From positions 62,001 to 126,000 of the forward strand of contig NZ_FPAT01000004.1 in assembly GCF_900116555.1 (NCBI RefSeq): a stretch of 64,000 nucleotides of DNA. Direction: 5' to 3'. Below, one piece after another: positions 49,554 to 59,717 of the stretch. The DNA comes from Actinopolyspora lacussalsi subsp. righensis. Lineage in GTDB: Bacteria > Actinomycetota > Actinomycetes > Mycobacteriales > Pseudonocardiaceae. The position numbers and the translations under genes were made by a program. A model generated the notes under the pieces. That model was not told the DNA's origin, did not search any database, and saw only the letters and a program-made list of their open reading frames with translations. How positions within the stretch are numbered: the stretch's first letter is position 1; the number at the start of each line of letters is the position of its first letter.

Positions 49554-50483
49554 ATGATTACCGTGGTCGATCACCGTGAGCCCTCCGAGCGCCCCCCGCG
49601 ACACCCGCCGGAACGAACCGACGGGGCGAACGACGCGGAGCCGATCGACGCCGAGGTGGTCGACGAGCACCCGTCCGAGCGCGCTCCGGCGCGACCGAGC
49701 GAGACCTTCGGGACGACCGAGACTTTCGGGGCCAGCGGGACCCTCGGAGCCGGCGGGATCGGCGACGCGGCCGGAACGGGCGGGGAGTCGGGCAACGCCG
49801 GAACCACCCGGTCCGGCGAGGAGGACGCCCACCGCGAGTACCAGCAGTTCCTGGAGTTCCAACGGTTCCGGGAGATGCGGCGGCAGTACGGCGACACACC
49901 GCCGGTGCCGGACCCCACGGCCACCGGCGGCGGCAAGCGCCCCTGGTACCGCCGTGCGCTGCGGCTGCTGCGGTTCAAGTTCGTGCGACGACTGCTGTAC
50001 CTGCTGGTGCTGCTGCTGGTGCTGATGTACCTGTACAACAGCATGTTCGGCGGTGGTGGACAGGCGTCGAACGGCTCCTCGCCGGGGGGCGAGGAGAGCA
50101 GGTCGGCGATGCTGCAACGCTCCCCGACCGCCGCGGTCCGAACGGTCTACGACGAACTCGCCAACCGACCGGACACCGTCTGCCTGCTGTTCGACGGTGA
50201 CGCGAGACGCGCGTTCGCGGACGTACACGACGCCGCGAACTGCCGAGCCGCGGCGCGGCGGCTCAACGAACGGGTGACCGAGCGGCTCGACTACAAGAAC
50301 CCGGAAATCGACCGGAACGCGGTGCGGGAGTTCGAGTCGGAAACGGGCGGGAGCTGGGCCCGGCTCTCCTCCTGCGACCTGGGCGTGAGCGGCGGGCCCC
50401 GGCTCGGCGTGTTCCGGTTGCGGCAGGAGTCCTCCGGCGGCTGGCGGATCGACGGTTACCAGGCCGCGAACTGCGGGGCGTGA
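49554..50483 (+). CDS. single-pass membrane protein with extracytoplasmic NTF2-like domain, unknown function
   Basis: A 309-residue protein starting at ATG 49554. Residues 1-110 are acidic and disordered (Glu/Thr/Gly-rich), followed by a basic stretch and one membrane helix (about 146-164, RRLLYLLVLLLVLMYLYN). The outer domain (about 180-309) begins SPTAAVRTVYDELANRPDTVCLLFDGDARRAF and has three or more cysteines. It looks like NTF2-like, Mce-associated or DUF4878-type domains. It may be a small secretion- or stress-related anchor. It is divergent from rplJ and about 190 bases before the glycosyltransferase-like gene. Confidence 0.7.
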   Translation: MITVVDHREPSERPPRHPPERTDGANDAEPIDAEVVDEHPSERAPARPSETFGTTETFGASGTLGAGGIGDAAGTGGESGNAGTTRSGEEDAHREYQQFLEFQRFREMRRQYGDTPPVPDPTATGGGKRPWYRRALRLLRFKFVRRLLYLLVLLLVLMYLYNSMFGGGGQASNGSSPGGEESRSAMLQRSPTAAVRTVYDELANRPDTVCLLFDGDARRAFADVHDAANCRAAARRLNERVTERLDYKNPEIDRNAVREFESETGGSWARLSSCDLGVSGGPRLGVFRLRQESSGGWRIDGYQAANCGA

Positions 50484-50675
50484 GGCCGCGCGGAAGGCGT
50501 CGCGGAAAGGGCGAGGTCGACCTGTTCGTGGGCAACGCCGGGATCTCTTTAGGATAACGACACGTCGCGACTTGCCGGGCGACGCGAAGTGTTCCTTCCA
50601 TGAGCAGCCCAGTATTCCCTCAGCAGCCCAGTATCCCCCAATCAGCGGCGCAGCCGCCGCAGGAGTCCCCGCCCG

Positions 50676-52910
50676 ATGAACCGAACCGAGCAAGGCGACG
50701 ATCCCGACCCCGCGACCCCCGATTCCGGAGGATCCACGGAACGGGGCGGGAACGTTCCCGACCACGAAGGGCCCAGGCGAGCCGGCCGTTTACGCGGGTG
50801 GTTCGCGCGACGTGATCCCGCCTGGATGATCGGGGCGCTGTCGCTGCTGCTGTCGGCGTTGTTCGTGCTCGTCAACCTGTCCTACAACGAGTGGCACTTC
50901 ATCCCGCCGCTGGACGACTCCTACATCCACCTGCAGTACGCGGAGCAGTTCGCCGAGGGCCACTTCCTGCGGTACAACACCGGGGACCCGGTCAGCACGG
51001 GGGCGAGCAGCCTGCTGTACATGCTGGTTCTCGGCGGGCTGTACACGCTCGGATTCCAGGGCGCGGCGCTGCTCCCGGCCGCGATGGGGCTCGGCGCGCT
51101 GTGCATGGCGCTGACGGCGGTGTGCGTGTACCGGATCGGCCACGCGCTGGTCGACCGACGGGTGGGCATCTGGGCTGGTCTGCTCGTGGCGACGAACGGG
51201 GTGCTGCTGTGGGGCTCGGTCAGCGGGATGGAGATCGGGCTCGTGGCGCTGCTGGTCTCGGGAACGGTGCTCTCCTACACCGTCGAGGCCCCGCGAGGCC
51301 GGTTCGTGCGGACACCGATCATCGCCTCGCTCGCGGCGCTGAGCCGCCCGGAGGCGTTCCTGTTCGTGCTGGTGCTCGGCGTGGCGATGGCCTGGACGAC
51401 GCTGCGCGGGGCGCGTGCTTCCGGCTCCTCGCGCGCCGGGTCGCTCGCCCGCCTCGCCCCGCTGCTGTTACCGCTGGTGGCCTACCTCGGCCAGGTGCTG
51501 CTCTACGTGATCACCACCGGGCACACCTCGGCGAACGGGATGCGGGCGAAATCGCTGCTGTACGAGCCGATCTTCTACCCGATGGGTTTCCTCGACGAGG
51601 CGCTGAAGCAGTTCCACCTGCTGCTGCGCACGTTCAACGGGCTCAACAGCTTCGACTTCGTGTTCCCCGGAACGCTGCTGCTGGCCGTGGCGGGCACGAT
51701 CGCGCTGCTGGTGCGGAAAACGCGGTGGACCCCGCTGGTGTGGGCGCTGGCGATCGGATACCTGCTCGTGCTGCTGGCGATATCGACGCTGCACGCCGCC
51801 ACCATTCACCACCTGCGTTACCACCAGCCCTTCCTGCCGATACTGCTGTTGCTGGCCGTGATCGGGATCCACGGGGCGAGCCGACTGCTGCGCGACCGGC
51901 GCAACCGGCGGTTCGTGCTGCACGCGGGCCTGGTCACCGCGCTGCTGTTCACCGTGGCGGAAATGCCGTCCTGGGCGATCCGGTTGGGACAGCAGTCGGC
52001 GGGCATCCGCGGCCAGCAGGTCTCGTTCACCGCGTTCCTGGAGCGGGAGCTGCCCCCGAACGCCGTGCTCGCGGTCAACGACGTGGGAGCACCCGCCTAC
52101 CTCGGCAGTCACCGGATCGTCGACCTCGTCGGACTGACCACCAACCGGTTCACCAGCGCCAACAACCACGGCGCGGGAAGCATCTACGAGGTGCTGCGCG
52201 ACATGCCCGCCGAGCGGCGCCCCGACTACTTCGCGGTGTTCACGGAGTGGAAGGTGCACGACCTCGACCACGGTGGCGTGTTCGCGGCGGAACCGCTGGC
52301 CACGTTCCACTCCAAGTCACCGACCTTCTCGTACCGAACGGTCGGGTCGGCGGGGGCGTGCCAGGCGTCGAAGCTCTGTGACGAGGTGGTGATCCACGAG
52401 GCCGACTGGAGTTCGCTGGGCTCCGGGGACCGGCCGGTGGAGAGCGAAGCGCCGGGGCGGATCCGCGACCACGTCAACGTGGCCGATCTGCGGAGCGAAC
52501 AGCGGCACGACTACGACGTGCTGCCCGCGCACCGGGAGTTCCAGCCCTACACCGACCTGCGCACGGTGAACTCGCCGGACGGCGAGGTCGTCGACAGCGG
52601 CAGGCACGTGATCGGTGGTGAGGCCCTCACCGCCCGGAACCTGACCCCCGGTGAACCGGTCACGGTCACCGCACGCTACGCCCGCAACGAAGAATCACCC
52701 GATCCGACGAAAATGTCGGTCTTCGCCAACGGCCGGAAGTTGCGGGACCGAACCCTGCTACCGGGTGGGAACGGTTGGCACGAGGCCACGTTCACTGTTC
52801 CCGGTGAGCTGGTCACCGACTCGACGCTGCGAGTCGAGTTCCGTCCCCGCGCCGGTTATCTGGGCCCCTACCCGGACTACATGTCCTACGGCTACTGGTT
52901 CAGCCAGTGA
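50676..52910 (+). CDS. GT-C-like membrane glycosyltransferase with C-terminal beta domain
   Basis: A 744-residue polytopic membrane protein. After a disordered N-terminus (1-45) about ten helices follow (51-435). An acidic pair Asp80-Asp81 in PPLDDSYIHLQYA lies in the first outer loop, as in GT-C mannosyl/arabinosyltransferases that use polyprenyl-phosphate sugars. About 440-744 is an outer, strand-rich domain. The donor and acceptor are unknown; cell-envelope glycan or lipid glycosylation is likely. The start is ATG after AGGAG. It lies between rplJL and rplKA, where actinobacteria often carry unrelated genes. Confidence 0.75.
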   Translation: MNRTEQGDDPDPATPDSGGSTERGGNVPDHEGPRRAGRLRGWFARRDPAWMIGALSLLLSALFVLVNLSYNEWHFIPPLDDSYIHLQYAEQFAEGHFLRYNTGDPVSTGASSLLYMLVLGGLYTLGFQGAALLPAAMGLGALCMALTAVCVYRIGHALVDRRVGIWAGLLVATNGVLLWGSVSGMEIGLVALLVSGTVLSYTVEAPRGRFVRTPIIASLAALSRPEAFLFVLVLGVAMAWTTLRGARASGSSRAGSLARLAPLLLPLVAYLGQVLLYVITTGHTSANGMRAKSLLYEPIFYPMGFLDEALKQFHLLLRTFNGLNSFDFVFPGTLLLAVAGTIALLVRKTRWTPLVWALAIGYLLVLLAISTLHAATIHHLRYHQPFLPILLLLAVIGIHGASRLLRDRRNRRFVLHAGLVTALLFTVAEMPSWAIRLGQQSAGIRGQQVSFTAFLERELPPNAVLAVNDVGAPAYLGSHRIVDLVGLTTNRFTSANNHGAGSIYEVLRDMPAERRPDYFAVFTEWKVHDLDHGGVFAAEPLATFHSKSPTFSYRTVGSAGACQASKLCDEVVIHEADWSSLGSGDRPVESEAPGRIRDHVNVADLRSEQRHDYDVLPAHREFQPYTDLRTVNSPDGEVVDSGRHVIGGEALTARNLTPGEPVTVTARYARNEESPDPTKMSVFANGRKLRDRTLLPGGNGWHEATFTVPGELVTDSTLRVEFRPRAGYLGPYPDYMSYGYWFSQ

Positions 52911-53067
52911 CGCACCGAGCCCGGTGGATTCGGCCGCTGGAACCGGGGCCGCTCGGATGGGGCCGTTCGATGCGGATCCGGTCCGGGGCCGCTCCGGGGC
53001 CGGCCTGAACGGCCCCCGAGCAGAACCGGCTCGCCCGGGAAACGAATCGGGCCGCCGCGAGAACGAA

Positions 53068-53096
53068 CCGGGCCACCCCTCGGAGGGGTGGCCCGG
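53068..53096. terminator. terminator between rplA and the glycosyltransferase-like gene
   Basis: A perfect 13-bp stem (CCGGGCCACCCCT at 53068-53080, complement at 53084-53096) with a 3-base loop. On the minus strand it follows the rplA stop by 54 bases and is trailed by TTCGTTC. On the plus strand it can also end the convergent gene. Confidence 0.8.
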
Positions 53097-53150
53097 TCGC
53101 GGATCACACGCTGAAGTCCCCGCGGCCCGAACGGCCGCGGGAACGGGCGG

Positions 53151-53867
53151 TCATGCCGCCGCTGTCTCGAGCATGTTGCGGGTCCGGTTCGCGTCCACCG
53201 CGATACCCGGGCCCATCGTGGTGGTGAAGCTGACCTTCTTGAGGTAGCGGCCCTTGGAGGTGGCGGGCTTGGAACGCAGCACCTCGTCCAGCGCGGTGGC
53301 GTAGTTCTCCAGCAGTGCCTCCGTGGAGAACGAGGCCTTGCCGATGACGAAGTGCAGGTTGGCCTGCTTGTCCACCCGGAAGCTGATCTTGCCGCCCTTG
53401 ATGTCCTGCACGGCCTTGGCGATGTTCGGCGTCACCGTGCCGGTCTTCGGGTTGGGCATCAGGCCACGCGGGCCCAGCACGCGGGCGATCTTGCCGACCT
53501 TGGCCATCTGGTCCGGGGTGGCCACGGCCGCGTCGAAATCGAGCCAGCCGCCCTGGATACGCTCGATCAAGTCGTCGGAGCCGACAGCGTCGGCACCGGC
53601 GGACTCGGCCTCAGCGGCCTTGTCGCCGGAGGTGAAGACGACGACGCGGGCCGTCTTGCCGGTACCGTGCGGCAGGTTCACGGTCCCGCGGACCATCTGG
53701 TCCGCCTTGCGCGGATCGACGCCAAGCCGCAGGGCCACCTCGACGGTGGGGTCCATCTTGGTCTTGGAAGTCTTCTTCGCCAGCTCGACAGCTTCCTTGG
53801 GGGAGTAGATCCGGTTGCGGTCAACCAGTTCGGCTGCCTGCTGGTATGCCTTGCTGCGCTTTGCCAT
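53151..53867 (-). CDS. rplA: 50S ribosomal protein L1
   Basis: A 238-residue protein of the L1 stalk that binds 23S rRNA near the E site and can repress its own operon. The [14 protein letters not shown] motif and the N-terminal [18 protein letters not shown] are typical. It lies 115 bases below rplK in the secE-nusG-rplK-rplA cluster and ends near a strong hairpin terminator. Confidence 0.98.
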   Translation of the reverse strand: MAKRSKAYQQAAELVDRNRIYSPKEAVELAKKTSKTKMDPTVEVALRLGVDPRKADQMVRGTVNLPHGTGKTARVVVFTSGDKAAEAESAGADAVGSDDLIERIQGGWLDFDAAVATPDQMAKVGKIARVLGPRGLMPNPKTGTVTPNIAKAVQDIKGGKISFRVDKQANLHFVIGKASFSTEALLENYATALDEVLRSKPATSKGRYLKKVSFTTTMGPGIAVDANRTRNMLETAAA

Positions 53868-53982
53868 GTCTGTTCCTGTTCAACGGATCAGTTGTGGTCG
53901 GGGCCGCGCTGCGAGCCCTCCCACACTTTCGGTGGATCAAGGGGTACGACCCCGGCGCGGGGCCGGGCCGCACGGAGCGCCG

Positions 53983-54417
53983 TCAGTCCTGGATACGAAG
54001 ACCCATGGAGCGGGCGGTACCGGCGATGATCTTCTCGGCCTCGTCCATCGAGTTGGAGTTGAGGTCGACCCACTTGGTCTGGGCGATCTCGCGAACCTGA
54101 TCGCGGGAGACCGAACCCACCTTGGTCTTGTGCGGCTCGCCACTGCCCTTCTGCACGTTGGCTGCCTTCATCAGCAGCTTCGCGGCGGGCGGGGTCTTGA
54201 GCTTGAAGTCGAACGACCGGTCCTCGTACACGGAGATCTCGACCGGCACCACGTCACCGCGCTGGTTCTCGGTCGCGGCGTTGTAGGCCTTGCAGAACTC
54301 CATGATGTTGACGCCGTGCTGACCCAGCGCCGGACCGACCGGCGGCGCGGGGTTGGCCTGACCGGCCGAGATCTGCAGCTTGACGATCGCTGCGAGTCGC
54401 TTCTTCTTGGGCGGCAT
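53983..54417 (-). CDS. rplK: 50S ribosomal protein L11
   Basis: A 144-residue protein of the GTPase-associated centre, bound by thiostrepton-type drugs. The start was set at [20 protein letters not shown], the standard N-terminus; an upstream extension of 46 codons is not L11-like. The proline-rich [13 protein letters not shown] and the C-terminal AGTARSMG motif are normal. 159 bases separate it from nusG. Confidence 0.98.
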   Translation of the reverse strand: MPPKKKRLAAIVKLQISAGQANPAPPVGPALGQHGVNIMEFCKAYNAATENQRGDVVPVEISVYEDRSFDFKLKTPPAAKLLMKAANVQKGSGEPHKTKVGSVSRDQVREIAQTKWVDLNSNSMDEAEKIIAGTARSMGLRIQD

Positions 54418-54576
54418 TTCGTTCTTCCTGTCCTCGTTACTGTGGTCCGTGCCGGGCGCGCGACGCACACCGACACGCGCACGGGCGGTCGGCAACACCG
54501 AACCGCCCGCCGAAGAGCCGCGGCGCGCCCCTGCCGGCGACCGCGGCAACCACACTCCCGAAAAACCGGGAGTGGG

Positions 54577-55425
54577 TCAGATCTTGGATACCTGGTCGAA
54601 GGACAACTCGACCGGCGTCTCGCGGCCGAAGATCGACACCAGTACCTTCAGCTTCTGGGCCTCGCCGTTGACCTCGCTGATGGTGGCGGGCAGCGTCGCG
54701 AACGGCCCGTCCATCACCGTCACCGACTCGCCTTCCTCGAAGTCCACCTCGACCGCGGCGCTCTTGCCCTGCTCCGGCTTGGCGGCGGCCTTCTTGGCGG
54801 CGGTCTCCTTGGCCTCGCGCTCGGCCTGCGGAGCGAGGAACTTGAGGACTTCCTCGGTGCTCAACGGCGAAGGCTGCGAGGTCGCCCCGACGAAGCCGGT
54901 GACGCCCGGAGTGTTGCGCACTGCCGACCAGGAGGCGTCGTTGAGCTCCATCCGGACGAGAACGTAGCTGGGAAGTACCTTGCGCTGCACGAACTTGCGC
55001 TGGTTGTTCTTGATCTCGGTGACCTCTTCGGTGGGCACCTCGACCTGGAAGATGTAGTCCTCGACATCCAGCGTCTGCGCACGGTGTTCGAGATTGTTCT
55101 TGACCTTGTTCTCGTAACCGGCGTAGGAGTGCACCACGTACCAGTCGCCCGGCGCGCGCTTGAGCATGGCGCGCAGCTCCTCGACCGGATCCGCTTCGGC
55201 TTCCTCGTCATCACTGGCCTCGGAAGCCGATGCACTGTCCCCGGATTCGGCACTGTCCTCGGAGTCGGCGGTGTCCGCGGAGCCGCTCGCCTCGGCATCT
55301 CCGCCGGAGTCCACCTCGGGACGCTCCTCGGCCGGGTCCGACGACCCCGTGGCGGAGTCCTCCGCGGTCACGGCGTCCTGCTCATCGGACAGGCCGGTCA
55401 ACTCCTGGCCGTCATAGGAGGTCAC
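54577..55425 (-). CDS. nusG: transcription termination/antitermination protein NusG
   Basis: A 282-residue protein. The start is GTG at 55425 ([10 protein letters not shown]); a longer frame adds an Arg-rich stretch and is rejected. About 1-85 is a very acidic Ser/Asp/Glu-rich extension, then the NGN domain ([23 protein letters not shown], about 93-200) that binds RNA polymerase, and a KOW domain at the C-terminus ([14 protein letters not shown]). It links transcription to Rho or the ribosome. Extensions occur in other actinobacterial NusG proteins. It lies between secE and rplK. Confidence 0.96.
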   Translation of the reverse strand: MTSYDGQELTGLSDEQDAVTAEDSATGSSDPAEERPEVDSGGDAEASGSADTADSEDSAESGDSASASEASDDEEAEADPVEELRAMLKRAPGDWYVVHSYAGYENKVKNNLEHRAQTLDVEDYIFQVEVPTEEVTEIKNNQRKFVQRKVLPSYVLVRMELNDASWSAVRNTPGVTGFVGATSQPSPLSTEEVLKFLAPQAEREAKETAAKKAAAKPEQGKSAAVEVDFEEGESVTVMDGPFATLPATISEVNGEAQKLKVLVSIFGRETPVELSFDQVSKI

Positions 55426-55522
55426 AGTGGGTCTCGCTTCCTCTCGTGCGTTGCGTGCCCGGTGGATGGCATCCGCCACCGCACGAAGTCCGTGCGGGCG
55501 TCTAGCTGCCCACGGTCGGCAT

Positions 55523-55909
55523 TCAGTTGCCGAACAACTGGAGCACACCCTGCGCGAAGAGCAGATCCAGACCGGCTATGAACGCGACCATGATGCTGAC
55601 GAACACCAGCACCACCGCAGTATAAGTCAATAGCTGCTTGCGCGTCGGCCAGATGACCTTGCGGAGCTCCGCGACCACCTCTCGGAAGAAGCGGCCGATC
55701 CTGCGGAACAGCGAAACCCGTTCTCCGCGGCCGTCCCTGGCGGGAGTCGGCCTGCCCTTGGGAGCGGTCGCGTCCTTCGAATCACCACCCGCGCCCTTCC
55801 GGGCGCTGGAACGCCCGGAGGCCCGGCGGCTACGGCGTGCGGCGGCACTGGAAGGCTGGGACTCCTCGTCCCGGTTACCATCCTGGTCCTGCTCGCGGTC
55901 CTCGCTCAC
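55523..55909 (-). CDS. secE: preprotein translocase subunit SecE
   Basis: A 128-residue inner-membrane subunit of the Sec channel. It has a disordered N-terminus (about 1-62) and the conserved SecE segment [24 protein letters not shown] followed by one membrane helix (about 96-118). The start is GTG after AGGAGG. It is first of the secE-nusG-rplK-rplA cluster and lies below the tRNA-Trp gene, as in most actinobacteria. Confidence 0.97.
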   Translation of the reverse strand: MSEDREQDQDGNRDEESQPSSAAARRSRRASGRSSARKGAGGDSKDATAPKGRPTPARDGRGERVSLFRRIGRFFREVVAELRKVIWPTRKQLLTYTAVVLVFVSIMVAFIAGLDLLFAQGVLQLFGN

Positions 55910-56017
55910 GCCTCCTCCTAGATGGCGCTCGTCGGACGCGTGAACTCGTCAGTGGTGGTCACCGAGACTCGCACGGCCGACACCGTCCACTTCCTCCGCT
56001 CACCGTCAACATCGACG

Positions 56018-56090
<73 letters not shown>

Positions 56091-56300
56091 CCGCGATCGG
56101 TCGTCCCGACCACATCGGTACACCCTACGTCCCGACCGACACCGCACCGTGAGCGGGTCCGGCACGATCGATCCGTGCGGGCTTCCCGAGTACGAGAGTG
56201 TACGACATCACCGAAGTGGATTTCCAACCCCGTCCCAGAATCCGACATCCTCGGTGGGCACGGTTCGTACGACGCGGCACGCGTCTGCGACGATGCGGAC

Positions 56301-57536
56301 ATGGCCGCACCCGGAACACAGGCAAGCTCGACCACCGAATCCCGCGTCTCGGCCCGAGTCGGCGCGATCGCCGAATCGGCCACCCTCGCCGTGGACGCGA
56401 AGGCCAAAGCACTCAAGGCCGAGGGACGCCCGGTCATCGGATTCGGCGCCGGTGAACCGGACTTCCCCACCCCGGAGCCGATCGTGCGCGCGGCGACGGA
56501 GGCGTGCTCCGATCCGCGCAACCACCGCTACAGCCCGGCGTCGGGACTGCCCGAACTGCGTGAGGCGATCGTCACCAAGACCGCACGCGACTCGAACCAC
56601 GTGATCCAGCCGAACCAGGTGCTGGTGACCAACGGCGGCAAGCAGGCCGTGTACCAGACGTTCGCCACCCTGCTCGATCCCGGCGACGAGGTGCTGCTCC
56701 CCGCGCCGTACTGGACCACCTACCCGGAGGCCATCAGGCTGGCGGGCGGGGTCCCCGTCGAGGTCCCCACGGACGAGTCCACCGGTTACCTCGCGACGCT
56801 GGAACAGCTCGAAGCCGCTCGCACCCCGCGCACCAGGATGCTGCTGTTCAACTCGCCCTCCAACCCGACCGGGGCGGTCTACCCGCCCGAGCGGGTCGCC
56901 GAGATCGGCCGGTGGGCGGTGGAGCACGATCTCTGGGTCGTCACCGACGAGATCTACGAACACCTGGTCTACGGCGACGCCAGGCACGTCTCCATGCCGG
57001 TGGAGGTACCGGAACTGGCCGACAGGTGCGTGGTGCTCAACGGGGTCGCCAAGACCTACGCGATGACCGGCTGGCGCGTCGGCTGGATGATCGGCCCGAC
57101 CGACGTGATCAAGGCCGCGACCAACCTGCAGTCCCACCTGACGTCCAATGTGTCCAACGTCTCGCAGCGGGCCGCGCTGCGGGCCGTGAGCGGACCGCTG
57201 GACGCGGTGGCCGAGATGCGCGAGGCATTCGATCGACGCAGGCGCACCATCGTGGAGATGCTCGGTTCGATCCCCGGTGTGAGCTGCCCGGAGCCGAAGG
57301 GCGCGTTCTACGCCTACCCGTCCGTCAAGGAACTGCTCGGCAAGGAGATACGCGGGGTCCGGCCGCGGACCAGCACCGAACTCGCCGAGCTCGTCCTGGA
57401 GCAGGCCGAGGTGGCCGTGGTGCCGGGTGAGGCGTTCGGAACGCCCGGCTACTTCCGGATGTCCTACGCGCTCGGCGACGAGGATCTCGCCGAGGGTGTC
57501 CGCCGGATGGCCGCCCTCCTCTCCGAAGCCAAGTGA
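56301..57536 (+). CDS. pyridoxal-phosphate aminotransferase, aspartate aminotransferase-like
   Basis: A 411-residue class I aminotransferase. It has the substrate-loop [13 protein letters not shown], the NSPSNPTG motif, the [11 protein letters not shown] segment and the PLP-lysine region [17 protein letters not shown] (lysine near residue 252). The C-terminal arginine contacting the alpha-carboxylate is in YFRMSYAL. It transfers amino groups between aspartate or similar amino acids and 2-oxoglutarate. The start is ATG at 56301 ([10 protein letters not shown]), selected because earlier codons overlap the tRNA. Many actinobacteria keep such an aspC-like gene beside secE. Confidence 0.92.
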   Translation: MAAPGTQASSTTESRVSARVGAIAESATLAVDAKAKALKAEGRPVIGFGAGEPDFPTPEPIVRAATEACSDPRNHRYSPASGLPELREAIVTKTARDSNHVIQPNQVLVTNGGKQAVYQTFATLLDPGDEVLLPAPYWTTYPEAIRLAGGVPVEVPTDESTGYLATLEQLEAARTPRTRMLLFNSPSNPTGAVYPPERVAEIGRWAVEHDLWVVTDEIYEHLVYGDARHVSMPVEVPELADRCVVLNGVAKTYAMTGWRVGWMIGPTDVIKAATNLQSHLTSNVSNVSQRAALRAVSGPLDAVAEMREAFDRRRRTIVEMLGSIPGVSCPEPKGAFYAYPSVKELLGKEIRGVRPRTSTELAELVLEQAEVAVVPGEAFGTPGYFRMSYALGDEDLAEGVRRMAALLSEAK

Positions 57537-57575
57537 GGCATCAGAGCAGAGCCGCTCGGTCTACGTAGCCGGTTG

Positions 57576-57683
57576 CTCGGCGGAACCTCTGGCACGGCTC
57601 TCGCTCCGGGGAGGCCCGACATCGGGTAGCGACCTACACAACGTCGGGCCTTCCTCACGAGAGCCGCACCCGAGAACCCGCGG
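57576..57683 (+). repeat. 108-base cruciform-forming element, copy B
   Basis: Identical to copy A (13247-13354) at 103 of 108 bases with no gaps. All five differences fall in the outer arms. The inner stem and loop are unchanged. It lies between the aminotransferase and hadB genes, which converge on it. The following 40 bases also share short blocks with copy A, for example CTCGGCCTGCGGG. Confidence 0.75.
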
Positions 57684-57937
57684 CGGCGCCGATCGCGTAA
57701 GTGGTGGGGGCTCGGCCTGCGGGAGTGGTGGGAATGTGGCTGATCGTCGGCTCTGTTGGCCCGGAGACCGCCATCGGGAAGCGACCATGAGCGACGCCGC
57801 GCGGGTGTCCCCGGTGCGTGAGTCGGATGCATTGCGAGGCCGGGCCGCTCGCCGCGTAGGTCGCTACTCAAGAGCCGGCCCAACACAGCAAGGCGCCGAC
57901 TCACGTGCCGGCTAACCGACCACCACGCCAGAGCGGG

Positions 57938-58357
57938 TCACAGCCGCACCAGGGCGTAGGCGCCGCCGAGCACACCCTGGTCGGCGCACTTGGCGGTGAT
58001 GTTGATCTTCGCGGTGCCGTCCTCGCCCACGTCGGCGACCTTGCCGGAGAGCTCAACCGTGGCCCCGTGCCCGTCGTCGGGAACTTCGACCGGACGAGTG
58101 AACCGGACCCCGTGTTCGATGATCCGCCCGGGATCGCCCGACCAGTCGGTGACCAACTTGGTGGCCAACGCCATGGTGAGCATGCCGTGCGCGATCACCT
58201 CCGGAAGACCTACCTCACGGGCGAACGAGTCGCTGTGGTGAATCGGGTTGAAGTCACCCGAGGCCCCCGCGTACCGCACCAGATCCGTCCTGGTGATCGA
58301 AACGCTGGACTCGGGCAGCCGGTCGCCCTTCGCGACCGGCGACAGCGTCGTCGTCAC
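57938..58357 (-). CDS. hadB: MaoC-type (R)-hydroxyacyl-ACP dehydratase subunit HadB
   Basis: A 139-residue hot-dog-fold protein. The start is GTG (VTTTLSPVAKGDRL) overlapping hadA by four bases. The hydratase motif GDFNPIHHSD (Asp and His, about residues 35-43) and the following HGMLTMALATK helix are intact, so this is the catalytic subunit. In mycobacteria HadAB dehydrates 3-hydroxyacyl-ACP in the FAS-II pathway. No hadC follows. In an organism lacking long mycolates it may act in other fatty-acid or polyketide steps. Confidence 0.88.
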   Translation of the reverse strand: MTTTLSPVAKGDRLPESSVSITRTDLVRYAGASGDFNPIHHSDSFAREVGLPEVIAHGMLTMALATKLVTDWSGDPGRIIEHGVRFTRPVEVPDDGHGATVELSGKVADVGEDGTAKINITAKCADQGVLGGAYALVRL

Positions 58358-58818
58358 GCCTGATCTCCCTCCTCGGCCGTGCCACGAGCCACCAGCGTGG
58401 ACGTGGCGGTACAAACCGGCTCCCCCTCGGCCGTGCCGATCTCGGCACGCACGGTGAGAAAGTCGTTGCCCGCACGTGCCTTGATGTCGTCCACGTGGGC
58501 CACGGCCACGAGCACGTCCCCGGCACGGATCGGCCGGTGGTGCCGGAACGCCTGGTGCCCGTGCACGACGCGGCTGTAGTCCAGCCCCAGCTGCTCGTCC
58601 TCGACCACGGCTTCCTGCGCCAGCACGGACAGCCGCATCGCGAACGTGGGCGGAGCGATCACGTCCGGGTAACCGGCGGCCTTGGCGGCCTCGGTGTCGC
58701 GGTACAGCGGCGAATCGTCCTTGATCGCCTCCGCGAATTCGCGAATCTTCTCCCGCCCGACCTCGTAGGGGTCGCTGGGCGGGTACTCACGTCCGATGAA
58801 TCCTTCGTCGAGCGGCAC
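58354..58818 (-). CDS. hadA: MaoC-type dehydratase subunit HadA
   Basis: A 154-residue hot-dog-fold partner of HadB. The start is GTG (VPLDEGFIGREYPPSDPYEVGREKIREFA); earlier codons look non-coding. It carries the N-terminal FAS1-type dehydratase signature and TFAMRLSV, without a clear catalytic Asp-His pair, as in HadA, which stabilises the substrate channel. Its stop overlaps hadB (GTGA), so the two are coupled. It lies 229 bases below rpmG, as in mycobacteria. Confidence 0.88.
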   Translation of the reverse strand: MPLDEGFIGREYPPSDPYEVGREKIREFAEAIKDDSPLYRDTEAAKAAGYPDVIAPPTFAMRLSVLAQEAVVEDEQLGLDYSRVVHGHQAFRHHRPIRAGDVLVAVAHVDDIKARAGNDFLTVRAEIGTAEGEPVCTATSTLVARGTAEEGDQA

Positions 58819-59047
58819 AACCCGCAGGTTACCGCAGCACGAAAAGAAACCCGCCCCGGCGGGAGCCGGAGCGGGTTTCCCGAGTCCTCTCGACCCCTGG
58901 TCGAGACGCCCGATCACCGAAGCGGTCAGGAGGATTTCCGAGAAGGTCGTCGACCCGGGCACTACTCGACCGGCTCCGGTCGAGCGGTTCCGGGGACACC
59001 GTTCCGCGAGCGATCCCGGCCCGAACCCCGAAGGGCTCGGCGAGAAC

Positions 59048-59218
59048 TCAGCGGGTCTCCTTGTGCTCACGGTGAGCATTGCAACGCGGGCAGTGCTTCT
59101 TCAGCGACATGCGATCCGGGTCGTTGCGACGATTCTTCTTGGTGATGTAGTTGCGCTCCTTGCACTCTTCACACGCAAGAGTGATTTTGGGGCGAATATC
59201 GGTGGGCGTCTTAGCCAC
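59048..59218 (-). CDS. rpmG: 50S ribosomal protein L33
   Basis: A 56-residue zinc-ribbon ribosomal protein, shorter than most gene-finding cut-offs. Translated from the GTG at 59218 it reads [19 protein letters not shown] and ends HREHKETR. The cysteine pairs CEEC and CPRC mark the zinc-containing (C+) form. It lies between tRNA-Met and hadA, the conserved actinobacterial position. Confidence 0.95.
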   Translation of the reverse strand: MAKTPTDIRPKITLACEECKERNYITKKNRRNDPDRMSLKKHCPRCNAHREHKETR

Positions 59219-59318
59219 GGGGAGACCTCTCTCTCGTGTCTGGAACCGGACGAGGATGCCGTCCGGTTCACTCCACGTGTATACCGCCCCGGGCCGGGCG
59301 GCATCTCAGCCGCAGGAG

Positions 59319-59390
59319 TAGCGGTGGCCGGATTCGAACCGGCGACACAACGATTATGAGCCGTTTGCTCTGCCCCTGAGCTACACCGCC
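59319..59390 (-). tRNA. tRNA-Met (CAT anticodon), elongator
   Basis: A 72-base cloverleaf with acceptor GGCGGTG/CACCGCT, D-arm AGCTCAGGGGCAGAGC, anticodon loop CTCATAA and T-arm GGTTCGAATCC. The G1 acceptor and pairing exclude an initiator, which has an unpaired first base. The 3' CCA is not encoded. A CAT anticodon could also be Ile2 if modified, but the sequence and position before rpmG fit elongator Met. Confidence 0.9.
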
Positions 59391-59472
59391 TCGCGGACAT
59401 CCGCTGGTACACAGTACCTTCACAAGACAGCCGCAGCACCCAGTTTAACCGAGTGCCGCGGCCATCCCACAG

Positions 59473-59545
59473 AGCCCCAATACGGACTCGAACCGTAGAC
59501 CTTCGCCTTACCATGGCGACGCTCTGCCGACTGAGCTATTGGGGC
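59473..59545 (-). tRNA. tRNA-Thr (GGT anticodon)
   Basis: A 73-base cloverleaf with acceptor GCCCCAA/TTGGGGC, D-arm AGCTCAGTCGGCAGAGC, anticodon loop ATGGTAA (GGT) and T-arm GGTTCGAGTCC. It heads the tRNA-Thr, tRNA-Met, rpmG group. The 3' CCA is not encoded. Confidence 0.95.
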
Positions 59546-59717
59546 GTGCCCTCGCGGAGCGATTACTACTCTACACAACATCCGCACCGCCGCCGCACCG
59601 GGGGTGGTTTTTGGTATATCCGCAGGTCAACAATGCTCTCGACGCCTAGGAGCGAACTCACCGCACGACCGGGAGCCACCGACCGAACGTTCGGACAGCT
59701 CATTCGGAGGAATCCGA

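Noticed and set aside
50598-50640. Short direct repeat of GAGCAGCCCAGTAT-like sequence upstream of the glycosyltransferase-like gene
   Set aside because: About 13 bases in two imperfect copies with no symmetry or known role; possibly slippage only.
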